64,000 bases of DNA from Salvia splendens. Lineage: Eukaryota; Streptophyta; Magnoliopsida; Lamiales; Lamiaceae. Positions 12,292 to 24,586 of this stretch are shown one piece after another. Where the stretch lies: contig NC_056042.1 of the NCBI RefSeq assembly GCF_004379255.2, positions 34,079,928-34,143,927 on the forward strand. Direction: 5' to 3'. The notes beneath the pieces were generated by a model. It was given only the letters and a program-made list of their open reading frames with translations, did no database searches and was not told the origin of the DNA. A program made the translations under genes and the position numbers. Every line of letters begins with the position of its first letter. The stretch's first letter is position 1.

Positions 12292-12324
<33 letters not shown>

Positions 12325-12639
12325 AATTTACAGGCCGAACAAAGCCACGCTGACGGCTGCCATTGGAGGCAAAATTGCGTGGTCCGGCACTCGTTAATCC
12401 ACCGCGGCGAATGCCCCTGGGATCTCGTAGCCGCTCCGTGATCTGTCGCGCCGAGGAAAATTAGGTTTTCGCGCGAATATTTTGATCAAAGGAGAAGTTG
12501 TTAGGTTTTTGTGAGCAGGTGTATCGATAGAGTCGTATTTGTGAATACAAAGATGTACCTCCCGCTGTTGGCGGCGGAGTTCGTCGATCTCTTTCCGAAG
12601 CTCTGCCTCTGTCTTCTCGGCCACCACCGTGCTTGCCAT
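9267..12639 (-). CDS. Pinin-like nuclear/splicing-associated protein
   Basis: Ten coding exons, 420 residues: 12559-12639, 12332-12442, 12172-12237, 11914-12075, 11693-11806, 11301-11372, 10672-10755, 10416-10516, 10042-10126, 9267-9653. All introns are GT-AG and phases agree. The N-terminus is a short heptad-rich coil (EAELRKEIDELRRQQRE). The pinin/SDK/memA block starts at RNKRMLGQLLGTLERFRKED (about 165) and runs through a long basic/acidic alpha-helix containing LFLRWSEHHKKLGNFIRTK. The C-terminus is acidic. Animal pinin associates with the exon-junction complex and SR proteins in nuclear speckles; a similar role is inferred for plant homologues. (GA)n and (TAA)n tracts lie in intron 2 and just upstream of the start. 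The gene appears intact. Confidence 0.92.
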
Positions 12640-12753
12640 CGTGTCTGTGTGTGTGTGAGACAGAGACTGCAAAACCCTCACAAACCTGCCTCAATGTGGA
12701 ATTCTTTTTTCTACTTATTTAATTCTATTTCTTAATTAATAATAATAATAATA

Positions 12754-12786
<33 letters not shown>

Positions 12787-13890
12787 TACCATCTATTTTT
12801 TGTTAGAGAAGATGACAACGAAGAATAGGGAACACTATGGTTATTGATCTATCTATGCGCAATGACAAGGAGAAGATAAGCATAAAAACGACATTCAAGA
12901 AGCTTGAAAAAAAAACTCTAGCCTCGAAGGAATTTATGGTGAGAACCTCAACATAAAAATGGTGTATCAAAATAAGTCTCATTCGACTAGGCTTACATTG
13001 CAAACATTGATACGTGGTTCACACACATTTATATTATAAGCTCTCTCCTAAATAATCGTGGTGAAAACACTATGTCAAGCCAACTGGGAAGAAAGAGTAA
13101 TTGATCAGTTGTTGTTGATTAGTTGTTGTAGATCAACTGAAAAGAGTGAGTAATTGATCGGTTGTTGGTGATTAGTTGTTGTTATATTATAAAACAATAA
13201 CGGGAAAGATAGAGTAATTGATCAGTTATTGTTGATTAATTGTTGTATAGATTTAGTGTGAATTTCTTGAAAGTTCAAATGAATTGGGTAATTAATTACC
13301 ATTTGTATGTCTTTTTCAACTAGACACGCGCACGTGCATGTAGTGACTCGAATCTTCAACTTATTGGAATAATCTAAAGATAGCATCTCACTAATTGAAT
13401 TGTGATTCATTAGAATTTGAAGATTATTTTCTGCTAATGAGTGTAAACAAATTTCACTAAATGAGTGAACAAATTTTAATCAAAACAAAGCTTGCAAATA
13501 GCATAACCAGATAATCGAACTACCCTCCAACCAATAGGTCGGTTTTTTAGTCAAATACTTTAAAAAAAAGATTGAATGATACGAAAAAGAAGGGAGGAAA
13601 AGTATAAGTAAATTCTTGCTTTTCTTTGCATTTCTGACTAGATAAAAGAAAACATAAACTGTTCTATTCATGGAAAAATATAAGGAACCCAAAACTGTCA
13701 AGACTCAGACTTTTGCGAAATGCAATTGTCTTGGAGTAACTTGATAAAAATCTATTTCTATTCTCTTTACTCAAATCTCAGAACCAGAGGGAAGACGATC
13801 ATTGGAGGCGATCATAAGTAAGGATCATCGATGACCTCTTCATCTAAACAAAAAACTCTGGCAAAAATAGCATATATCCGGAATCAAGGT
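12640..13890. other. Intergenic spacer between pinin-like and vasculin-like genes
   Basis: AT-rich, no gene seen. It contains the pinin promoter, the palindromic microsatellite and three imperfect copies of an AGTAATTGATC(A/G)GTTGTTG unit with a trailing GATTAGTTGTTG, beginning near 13096, 13146 and 13211. The 3' untranslated region of the vasculin-like gene is at the right end. Confidence 0.6.
12735..12787. repeat. (AAT)n-(ATT)n palindromic microsatellite
   Basis: A run of AAT triplets passes directly into a longer run of ATT triplets, so the two arms can pair as a hairpin. It lies about 100 bp upstream of the pinin ATG. Confidence 0.9.
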
Positions 13891-16800
13891 TTACGTATAT
13901 GATATATCATCTGATGAGCTCATTTCATCGATACCCTCAAGTTGCGAGTCAAAAGGAGTCAGGAGCTGTACAATCTGCAGTATTCGAGGGGACGGGTTTG
14001 AATTGATGTACTGCAGCAAGAACACACATGTTTTTTAGTAAAACCTAAGAAGTGAGAAGTAAGATCACAGGATTTAACATTTATAAGACTGAATTCCAAA
14101 ATTACCTTAGTCAAATCCCTGTAGTAAGCAGTGATTTCTTCTACAGTAAGACCTCCCTCGTCGTTATTTTCCTCCCAGCCCAAAGAACGAAGGAAAGCAG
14201 CCTCTTCCTCCTCAGCTATATAACACGGATACTTCACTTTGTTGCCGTATCGCGTATCGGATACGTATCCGATACCGATACGCGACGGATACGCGACGGA
14301 TACGTATCCTGGGCGTATCCGCGGGATGGGCCGTATTGGGCCGGGAAACCTCAGATTCGATACGTATCTCGGTGGATACGGCCCAGTTTAAAGCCCATCT
14401 AAAGGAGCCGGCCCGATAGAATTAACGGGCTGGACCAAAAAGCCCATTTGTGATGTAGCCCATTGCAGCTGGATGAACAAATCTAGCTCTATAAATAATG
14501 ATGCTCTATACAATATAAGATTCCACACAATTGAGAAAGCCGCAGCTAGGTCAAAAACTCCCCGCCTCCATAGATTCGGTATGTTATAATTCAGTTTTAT
14601 GTATCTATTTTTGCCATCGCTTTTCTATGTTATAATTCAGTTTTTTGCTCCCCCAATTCAATTCAATTATAATTTCAGCAGTATGGCATCTCCAAATCTG
14701 AGTGCTACTGCTGCTAGTTCTAGTGCTAGTTCTGCTGCTAGTTCTAGTGTTGGATCTGGGTCCAGACAAATAACTGATATCAGGGCTCCATTGTGGGATC
14801 ATGTCACCATTCTAGAGAAGCCTAAACCTGGTGGAGGAAATATATTATGGAGATGCAACTATTGTCCATTTTCAAAAAGCACTAGCTATACAAGAGTTGA
14901 AGCTCATTTGCTGCAAAAATTAAGACAGGGGATTAAGACATGTCCAAATGTTTCATTTGAAATGCTGAGTGACATGAGGAGGGAAGTGGAAAAGTGTAAG
15001 GAGCTATTGGAAAGATCAAAGGCATGCACTGTTTCTTTGCCTGTAGCTCCTTCAGACAACAGCAAATATCACAAATGAGGATGACTTGCTTCAAGAAATT
15101 CTTTCGCATACCGCAAGAGTTGGCTGCAGTGAAGGAAGAATATGCAAGGTTTTCTAGTTGTTCAGAAGAATTCAATGACCCTGATTCTATACATGATAGA
15201 TGGGCTGTTTCCCCAATGACATGGTGGACAAATCATGGACAATCTATCCCTCTTTTGATGAGTTTGGCCATGAAACTGCTCAGCCAACCGGCCTCTTCTT
15301 CTTGCTGTGAAAGAAATTGGAGCACATATAGCTTCATCCATAGTGTCAAGAGAAATGCCTTAACTCCTGAGCGGGCTGAAGATTTGGTCTTTGTGCACTC
15401 AAATCTGAGACATTTGTCAAGAAGAACTGATGCATACAAGAAAGGAGAGACAAGGATGTGGGATGTTGGGGGAGATTCTTTTGATTCCCTTAGTGGTGTT
15501 GGTCTTCTTGAAGTTGCTGACCTCTCCATTGATGAACCTGAGTTGCAGGCTGTATCATTTGGATTGGGTGATGCCGAGGATGAAGGTGTGGAGCTGGAGG
15601 AGACGGGGAATGAGGAAGAAGCTTGATGTTGATGGCTTGATGCTAGTTTGCTACTACCTTTTAATTATTTCCTAATTTAGAACCTGCTGCTATCATGTTA
15701 TTTTGAGTGTAATATACCTTTAATGTCTCTATGTTGAATTAGAATATCTATTTTGTAATTTATTTTGCACTATTATTATTTATTAAAAAAAATAGTTAAA
15801 ACGTATCCGCGTATCGGGTTGTTTGGGAAAGAGCCGTATCCGCGTATCCGTATCCTTCGGATACCGATACGCGTATCCGTATCGGTGCCGCATAGCTCCT
15901 CAGGAAGGATTAGGTTGGAGCTTGGATGTTTCTTACCATTGCTCACACACTTTTGTACATCAGAAGCATCACCATTGCAGATTGAACCAGGTTTCTCCTC
16001 AGACAAATTGTCTGCATTTGGGCCTAAACTCAATGGCACTTCCACGGCCTGACTCGTGGCGGGCATGACATCCATTTCAGTATTCTTATCAGAAAATGAT
16101 GGTGACGTGGATGAGCCAGTGTCCAAGTCAGAAGAGGCATTTTCAGTAGCTGAATCAGCAGGTGCAGGGTTCACCATAGATTTCTTTCTCACTAGATTAA
16201 AAAAATCATTTCGACTTCGAGCTTGAGAGGTAGGCCGCTTCTCTAGCGAAGTTAATGCAGGCTTACGGTCAGGAACTGCATTGTTAGGGGGTACCTTGGT
16301 TACTGAAGAACCAGAAATAGACGGAGAAGCAGTAACAGAGCTACCACTTGTTGGGCTCAAGCTGTCCTTTACAACAGGGCTGACACCATTATTTTCCCGC
16401 ACTGGCTTAAGAACTTGGAGCTTTCCAACACTAGATGCTTTTGAAAAATCACCCTTCACTGGTCCACCACGAGGAGAGTGATTTACTGGAAGTGATGAGG
16501 AGATGGAATGCTGCTGACTACCCACTTTGCTCTTCGGTTTGTCAGAAAAATTCAGCACCTAGAGCCACAATCAGATAAAAATGAGTAGCATATTGGCAAT
16601 TAAGTACTCCATTAGATAGTCTTATATAAACTGTGAACTACACATTATGGGCAGTTAAATACATGCAGATTGGTTTAAGACCCTTCTTGCAATCAATATA
16701 GGGTGGTGTCTACTCTGAGCGATAGGAGTGGGTATTTGAAGGATAAGGTGGTTAAAGACGCTTAAATTTAATCAATCCATCAAAGTAAATGATGGATTAG

Positions 16801-18817
16801 AAGCAATCTTATCATTCAATGCAAACACCCCCTCAAGTGTACCACAACATGAATGCGTTGAAAGCATAACCCACCAAAGCCTCATAAAGTGCAGACTACA
16901 TAAAACAAAAATGTAATTCATTCAATTGTGCTGAAGATCTTACCAGTGACACTCAACTTACAATTTTATATAATAATCATTGATTTTATCTACTCGAGAG
17001 GCAAGATGGTTAAACTAAATCACAAAATTACAATCTAGTCCATCAGTTCATTCATTCATATTTATAGGATACTCTGTTCCACCCTCAAATGTCATAATGC
17101 AAGACCTCAACATCTGTTTCCTTCAAAATCAACGATAGTCGTTGAAGCGAAACCCAAAAGTTGATCACGTTAACACATTCATAGCCCAACAAGGCATTTT
17201 TCCTACTTAAGAGGCATCAGTAACAAAAAGATATTTTACAGCAAAAGATATTTAGTGACGGATTGTGTTAATCTTAATGATTGAAGAGCTTAATGAATGA
17301 AAGGATGAGTATGGTATTAATTCTTTCAATTTCACAGAATCTAAAAACCAACTCTATTAAAATCAATACAAAAATTTGAAGAGCCAAGACATCTGCTAGA
17401 AACAAAATAATAGGGAGTATTTTCGTAATTTCTTCTCAAGAACCAAAAGGTCAAAAAACATGTGCATTAGCAACTTGGATTTTAGATAGAGTAAACTTCA
17501 TCATTATGAAATCAAGAATGTTGGCACAACTGCCTGTGTTAATGAATATAATTTGAAATGTCCAGTTCCATGTTAAGTGTGAATTTTGGATTTATCTAAA
17601 AAACTAATACTATGGTTTGACAAGCCAGTTACAAAATGCTTCCCATGTGCTGATTCTCAAACTAGGGGAAACTAGGAATTAAGTATCACAGCATAACATA
17701 CAAAGAAAGGATGAGAAAAATCTCACCAAAGCTTTTGGCATTGAGGGAGTCACTGGAATTAATTGCCTAGATTGTTTGATTGCCAGCTCCTCTAGTCTCT
17801 GAGCTCCAACAAATAACTGAAAAAATAATACTGGGTATAAGCACACTGTAAAGGATATCTGAATTAATGAAGGATGACAAGGGACCTACCTGTGGGGCAG
17901 TCTGGGCACGACTAGGACCCTGAGCCACAGCTTCTGCCATATTGAGACTGGTGGTAGAAACCAAAGATGTGGAACTTGATGCAGTGGCTTGGAGCACAGA
18001 TGATGCGACTGTTCCATTGCTTTCAACTAACACAGGAACCTCCGCCAAAGCTGATGTCCATTTTTCCCCACCTAAAGAAGCTGAGGTAGCAATAGGTAAG
18101 CTCTGAATAGCACTACTTAAACCAGGAGATGGCACTCTTCCAATATCTGACACAACTGCTCTTTCATCTACTCCCAGTGATGGAAAATCTCTCTCAAAAG
18201 CGGCTTTGCTCACCCCGGCAACAGGGCTGCCCTTACTAGCCAAACCGTTCGATATCTTTACACCGGCACTGGCTGAGTCAGTACCAACTCTCTTAGGCCA
18301 TGCATCCCCGTGTTTCCCAGAAATCATGGACTGAGAACGTCTTAAACCATCCCTCTCAAATTTACCTAATGAAGGGTCTACCAGTGGATCTGAAACTTTC
18401 CGATGCCGGCGCCCGCCCAAAAATGAATTGTCATGGTCACGATAGTCATATGTGCCCTTCTCCCAGTCCCTGTCACGCTGGTTCCTCCCAAAACTATTGT
18501 GTGATCTAAAATTACCTGAACTGTTGCTACTAGAATTCTGTCGGAAATATGAAGAAAAAGTAGTTCTTTCAGAACTAAAAGATCGTCCTAGATCATGACC
18601 ATTACCATTCAAAGAGGACTTATTCCTAGCAGCCCTTGATGCTAGGTGATCATCTAGCACCCGAAAAAAAAACATTTCAGAAAAACACCACAAACATCAG
18701 ATAGTATGATACAATAACATAAAAAAAACTACCTGAATGAGATATGGAGCTTCCAGAAGTCGAGTTTCCAGTATTTTTCAGCCATTCAGGTACTAACGAT
18801 GGCTCACTTCTTTCCAT
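13891..18817 (-). CDS. Vasculin-like (GPBP1-type) protein, coding exon split by an hAT insertion
   Basis: Exons are 18733-18817, 17890-18653, 17727-17816, a fourth exon 14106-16558 interrupted by the transposon at 14216-15895, and 13891-14010. Without the transposon and one target copy the exon is 765 nt and in frame, giving 607 residues. Features shared with animal vasculin are PSLVPEWLK near the start, FERDFPSLG (about 181-189), FFNLVRKKS, an acidic LRSLGWEENNDEGGLTVEE block and a SSSDD tail. Most of the rest is Ser-rich and likely disordered. Animal vasculin (GPBP1) binds GC-rich promoters; the plant function is unknown. As it stands, reading enters the transposon after ILPEE, adds foreign residues and stops at 15776-15778, losing the conserved C-terminus. 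The allele is therefore probably impaired unless the insert is spliced out. Family assignment rests on motif order. Confidence 0.75.
14208..14215. repeat. Left target-site duplication of the hAT element
   Basis: CTCCTCAG, identical to 15896-15903. In the host frame both copies read xCT GAG GAG, so host coding phase is preserved across the element. Confidence 0.95.
14216..15895 (+). mobile_element. Non-autonomous hAT transposon, 1680 bp
   Basis: The insert is bounded by a perfect 8 bp target duplication, CTCCTCAG, at 14208-14215 and 15896-15903. It has imperfect inverted ends: CTATATAACACGGATAC on the left and, reading inward from the right, CTATGCGGCACCGATAC (12 of 17 match). Both ends carry dense GGATACG/CGTATCC subterminal repeats, typical of hAT transposase-binding regions. 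Inside are a BED zinc-finger piece and an hAT dimerisation piece with the catalytic core missing. It lies in the coding exon of the vasculin-like gene, in opposite orientation. Confidence 0.93.
14683..15626 (+). pseudogene. hAT transposase remnant (BED finger plus C-terminal dimerisation region)
   Basis: The first part (ATG at 14683, stop at 15076-15078) has a Ser/Ala-rich start, then a BED-type finger: PLWDHVTILEK, CNYC, and EAHLL followed by GIKTC. The second part, in another frame and ending at 15626, holds YARFSSCSEEFNDPDSI, WWTNHG, LLSQPASSSCCERNWSTYS and LTPERAEDLVFVHSNLR, the hAT C-terminal dimerisation region. The several hundred residues between them, including the catalytic core, are absent. 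The copy cannot make active transposase and would need one supplied in trans. Confidence 0.88.
15896..15903. repeat. Right target-site duplication of the hAT element
   Basis: CTCCTCAG, identical to the copy at 14208-14215. Confidence 0.95.
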
Positions 18818-20807
18818 AACTAAACATTATCACATAAAATTAAAAAATAGAAACAAATTCAACTGTTCTTCTCAGATTAATAGCCACGTGCCGCGTCCCA
18901 AATGCTCAATTATATCGGTGTCTTCACTACAACCAAAGATGAAATTTACTAGCTTAATGAGAGTTAAAACTAATTTCCGCACCACATCTATACACTAGGC
19001 CATCAATTCTCACACCAGCACCCTAATTTCATCGCTTAGCAACTTGTTATCCGCGACGCCAGCAACCGAATTACACAATCAGCTGGATTTCTCCAAGAAA
19101 AACTGACAATCACACGATATGAATTGTGAAATTTTCCTATACAGCAACCCCAGGAGTTCCAATTCAATTACCAGCACCTCCACTCACACAATCCAAAATT
19201 CCGAATTTCACTAAGCAATTCACTGTCGATATCCCGAGCTTCTCAACGCCTCAATGTTCAAGAAGAACAACGCATAAGCAACATAATCCAATCAAAACCA
19301 CCCCACTCGAAAAACAGAGCAATTCCTCAAACAGAACCCCAGGGAATAACATAATAATTTCAAACCCCCACCATCAAATTCAGTAACGAAATCCTAAATC
19401 CCTAGGGTTTCATCACTCTACTAACACCCAAAAATATCCCCAAAATAATCAAATTAAATACTGTCCGTAGCTATCAATGACTAAATAAATAGACTGAACC
19501 CAATTTCTATGATTGAAATCAATGAACCGCGAATTTGCTGGGTGTGTGTGAATTTTGTTGTGAGTGAGGAGATTTTGTGTGTGTTTTTGGAGAGGGGAGA
19601 TTAGAGATAGAGAAATTGTATGTATATGCGCCTGTATTTGCAGGAAGTTTTTGTATGTGTGTGCGTGTTGGTGTGACGGAGAGTCGGTTTTATAGCCCTA
19701 TTTTACTTTCAAATATTTTATTTTTATATCATATTGTAACTATAAGTATTTATTTCATATATTAACTATAAACTGAATAATACTTTTATATTAATATATA
19801 TAGCGGGTAAATTTGTTAAGGACATACCTTCTACAACTACGACTAAAATAAAGTTGTGGTCTGGGTAATGAGCCATTGACCGGTTATAAGCAATGTGATC
19901 GAGATCAATGAGTATGTTAGAATATGGACGTGATCAACAAGTATGTTATTTTTTAAAGAGGTTGATTGTTATTGAGTTGTGTGAAAGAAATTTATCCTCA
20001 ATTTCATGTGATAACAAATACTATGAAATTTATAGATTAAATAAATTTTTGAAGAATGATATGCTAATCTTCTAGAAGAAATTCATCTATTTAGATTAAA
20101 ATATACTACTAGTATATAACTTTAGAAAAATAATTCCACACAAATTGAAAATACTAAAAAATTGTAAATTCTAAAATTGCTTAGTTATGTACTTTATAAA
20201 TAAATTTAATAATTGAATGAGTACATTATTATCTGTAATTTTTCTAATAATTAAAGTATTTTTTTTCTCAATATTAAAATTATAATCCATCTTCTACAGA
20301 TCAAACCTTATAGTAATAAGTTACTTATTAATTAATAATAATAATAATAATAACAATAACAATACTATATGCATGTCAATCAAATAGTTTAAAAAATTAT
20401 CTTTACCTATTGTGACAATAATTAAATCCTCTCAAAATAACACTGTTTTATTTCGAAACAGTAAATGTTGATAGTGAAAATACTGATTTTTTATAATAAA
20501 GAAAGAGAAATATATTCATCCACCCTTTTGGCTTCAATAAAACAACATAACACTTTGCAAAATCATGAATTACATACTTAACGACATCTTAATATATCCC
20601 AGTAAAAGAAACATAAATTAAGTGAAAATACATTGATGATATCTCATTCTTATTAACCAAATATACACACAAATAACAAACGATTGTCTCTAACATAAAC
20701 AACGATTTCTCCACTTTGGAATTCATCAAAATCGTTGTGAATATAAATAAGCTCAGCAGCACAGAAAATCAAGTGAGTTGGGAGTTCCCAACCTTTTATG
20801 TTAAGGA
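18818..20807. other. Spacer between vasculin-like promoter and NDC80 3' end
   Basis: No supportable gene. The part to about 19700 is the promoter and leader side of the vasculin-like gene. The remainder is strongly AT-rich, with a short TAA-type microsatellite near 20335. Confidence 0.55.
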
Positions 20808-23800
20808 TCAATTGTTCGAATCTGAAACAACGTGGCCATGTGACGGACGGTACCCTTTGTAAGTATCCGCAACGGCACCAGCAGTTTCCAGCAGGTCGGT
20901 CCTCATTCGTGCAATTTTCGAGCCTACGTACTCTTTGAATGCTGCAACTGAATTAATCAAGTCAAAGAGTTCCCGAGCACACAACTTCACATCTTCTTCA
21001 GTTTGAATCGTGTCTTCGTGCAGCCCGGCCTTGGAATTCTTCATCAAAGCAAAACAAGGAATGAAGAGAATGGTCTTTCATGCATAAGGAAGCAGTAATA
21101 AGAGGTTGGGATTACCTTCAACAATTCTGCCGCATCTTTTTCAACAATAGAGATGTGCTGAGCCTTCGTTTCAACTTCCTCTACCATCTTCTTGGCTTCT
21201 GCTGCACATCTAGAGATATAATCTTGCATTTCTTTCGTCACTATGTCCAACTGAGATTCAACCTATATGATTATGACAGACCATTCATTAGGATATACTC
21301 AGATACAATGAGTTCCTGAAGGCGTTTCATCAAAATCGCCACTAGATGTCATAGAACAATATCCAAATAATAGAAAACCTTACTGTTCAAAGGCTAACAC
21401 AAAAGTGAACTTGTGTTACAATTCTGAGTTGGAGGGCCTAAGAGGGAGACTATAATGAACATCTGTAGCAGAATTTTATGACAATACTAAACTCAAAGTC
21501 TATAAGACACTTATGATACAACACACAGCACATGCAAGTATATGTGCATCTTAAGGTTACATAAACCAAATTTTAGCAGAGCTCCTGAAATAAACCATCA
21601 AAACTCTTCAATCAGTTGAACCTTTTAAGATGCAGTTCTATGTGAAAAAACACTAACGAAAAGCACAATATGGCAACCGCAACTTAGCCAGGATATCAAA
21701 CAGAACAAATAGGATGACCTACATCAACACGTAAGGACCACACAAACATTTGACATCTTTACACCTAATTTCTGAGCAGCGGTAGTAGCCTATGGCAAGT
21801 TATATCTGCTTCACATAAAGCAGCTTCCTCACTTCACATGAACTAAAGGAAATAGGTAGATACTAGAAACCAAAACACATAATTTAGTTCCGATATAATT
21901 TTATTAACTTGATGCACCTAGTATTAATGGTAAGACAATTTGTTTTTAACTATTAAGTCATTTTCATAATCTTTTGCAGTAAAAATTGGCACTTGGTAGA
22001 ACACAATAACAAAAACAGGACCAATCTTAGCTAAACCAAGCCTGTTACATGACTAGTTGACTATTATTCCAAGTTGCATAGGGAAAAATACAAGAATGCT
22101 ACTGGACGTAGACTAAACCACCTTCCACGCTCTATATTCCTGGTGCTGAATGCATAATGGTAGTACCCCTCATTTAAAAGGAAATCTTTGTTGAAATACT
22201 AATCTCACACTGCTTATGACAGATACAGATAAAATTGATGAATTGTTGCTAAATAAGCAGCTTACATGCATGTTCTTGGGACAACAAGTGATGTGAGCAT
22301 AAGAAACATTGCAAATTAGCTACTGTTAAAATCAAATCTGAATGCTTACCTCATCATTGTGGGACTGAAGGACAGCAATACGATTTCGTTTATCCTCCAG
22401 CTTAGCAGCATTTTCCCCTGATCGTGGCCGAAGAGAAATCAGTTCTTCCAATTTCTCCATTGAGCTCCCTTTTATTTCCTCAGCAAAGGAAACAAGTGCG
22501 GGCTTTAGTACGCTCTTGTAATCTAATCCCAGGACCTCAGCTGGTGTGGACCCGTCAGCATGCAGCTGATATTGGAATCCATTTCCAAGCTTCAACCTAG
22601 AGATGAGTTTTAAACAAAAATACCAATATTAATGGGTGGCTGGATCAAATGGTAGTTTAAAGGAAACTAACTTAACCCCTGGAGAACAAAGTCTTTAGAC
22701 TTTAACTTGTGCAGAGTCTTTAGAAAACAAAACTGCTAGGGTGGGAAAAATAAATGGATAGACAAGTTTTCTACCAGTAAATCAATGTAGAGAAATATTT
22801 ATAGTTGGCTGTCTTTCCTGCCTCTCTTCTACAAGGTTGCAGTGGATCAGGAAAAGGATCATTATTGTCATTCTTATAATCTAAAACTACAGTGGAACAT
22901 CAATGCAGAGTAAAGACAAAAGAGACATGATGAAAACAAGATATCTCTAGAGAGAATTTTACAGTTGACAGAGGCAATCTTATCTGAGAATGCACTACAC
23001 TACTCGGAGTCAATAAAGATGATATATAACTACTACTCAGTAGTATCATGCTATCTTATATAGCTGGCAGAGGCAATCTTATCTGAGAAATACACCAAAT
23101 GACCAAAAATAAAATTAAGCTAACTTACAAGCATTCGGCTATAACTCCATACGCAAAGCAAATAAACTTTTGCACGATATGCAGGAGTAAATAAACATGA
23201 CATTACACAAGCATGAGTGTATCATCACCTCACCACATATAAAAGGACTGCCAAAGACACTCGGGCACTACTATACTAGAACTGCAAGTACTAATCAGCC
23301 TCCAAATAGCAACAACTTTGTAGAACACAATTAGTGTGGTTAAGTTTCCCTTAACCCCTTAATACAAAAAAAGTAAATGTACAAACAAAAATAGCACTAG
23401 GAACTAGTTTATGCAGTTTATGAGTAGTTAATGGAAGTGACAAGAAGAAGAACCACCTTCTAATAGTTTGGTTGCATTCCATCAAAAGATGCTCGAGCTC
23501 CTTAAACTTATGCCCTATCTCAGTATCGAGCTCCCAAATCTTCTCCTCCCAGCCACTTCTCCCAGCCTCAGCCTCCTCTAAATTACGCTCCACAGCCTGT
23601 AATTCTCGTTTCATTCTCTCAGCATCTCTCATATTAATCCCCTGTTCCTCAATCTTCCTCTTCAACTCCTCATTCTCATCGCAAATCCTCTTCCGCTCCT
23701 CCGCCTTGGCCTCCAATGCCCTCTCCTTCTCAACTAGCTTCTTCTGCACATCCACCAAATGCGTGTCCAGCTGTCCGATCATGTCATGGAACTTCGTCAC

Positions 23801-24586
23801 GTCCTTTTCTACAACCGCTTTTTCCTGCTCCAAAACCTCCTTCTGACTCGGGCCATTCTTCAAACTCGTCAATTTGGCATCCAGCTCGTTAGCATTTTTG
23901 TCAACAGCCGTCACAGTTTCCCCCACTTTATCCCTCCACTCTTCTAGCTCTCTTATACACTCCGAATCCAAAGCATCCATAGCCTCATCATCTCCCATAA
24001 TGTAGAGCAGATAACTGTTTACATTGTGCATCAATATCTTTTCACCCTCAAGTTCAGGAGACGATTTCAATGTAGAATCCGTGTACTGAGCTAATTGAAC
24101 AAGCCAGTGGATAACCGCAAGCAAATTGGGCCATGAATGCGGTGTACCAGGGGCGCGCAGCGCCGATTTATTCAATTTCAAGGGGCATTTGAAGAACTTC
24201 AACGCGTGACTGAGATCTTCGTCGATTTTCTGCGAAGCGAACCCGAGGCGCTGCAGTAGAAGCTTTAGGGTTTCGGTGATGTCTTTAGCGGAAGGCAAGG
24301 GAGGCTTGAGCAAAAAGGGGGCAGATTGAGAGGTGAGGTAGGTATTGATGGTGCGGAGAGCGGCCAGTTGGTAAGATCGGTCGGATATGCTGGTGGCGGC
24401 GGCGGAAGGGCGGCTGGCAGAGGCGATTGAGGGGAGGCTGCTGCAGAAGCTGGCGTCAGATTCGCGGCGGTTGACAGGAGTGGTGATTGACTGCCAGGGA
24501 TCTGCTGTGTTGGTGGGCGTTGGAGGTGGCGGACGCCGGTCCGGAGCGAGGGATTCCGCCGCACGGCGGCGGCCGGCAGCTCTCAT
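20808..24586 (-). CDS. NDC80: Kinetochore protein NDC80 (HEC1)
   Basis: Four coding exons, 23457-24586, 22350-22596, 21116-21262 and 20808-21038, give 584 residues with consistent phases. The N-terminal tail is basic and Pro-rich. The calponin-homology-like head (about 70-215) includes ITETLKLLLQRLGF and HSWPNLLAVIHWLVQL, characteristic of NDC80. From about 235 onward it is a long coiled coil (KNANELDAKLTSL, EKERALEAKAEERKR, RMKRELQAVERNLEEAE). NDC80 is the microtubule-binding subunit of the outer-kinetochore complex with NUF2, SPC24 and SPC25; the tail and head contact the microtubule lattice. The length is close to that of plant orthologues. It is transcribed divergently from the MSI1 gene. 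The first exon carries two-thirds of the protein. Confidence 0.95.

Noticed and set aside
16690..16840. Possible MITE ends (GGGTGGTGT ... ACACCCCC) in a vasculin-like intron
   Set aside because: The ends match poorly and no target duplication could be found.
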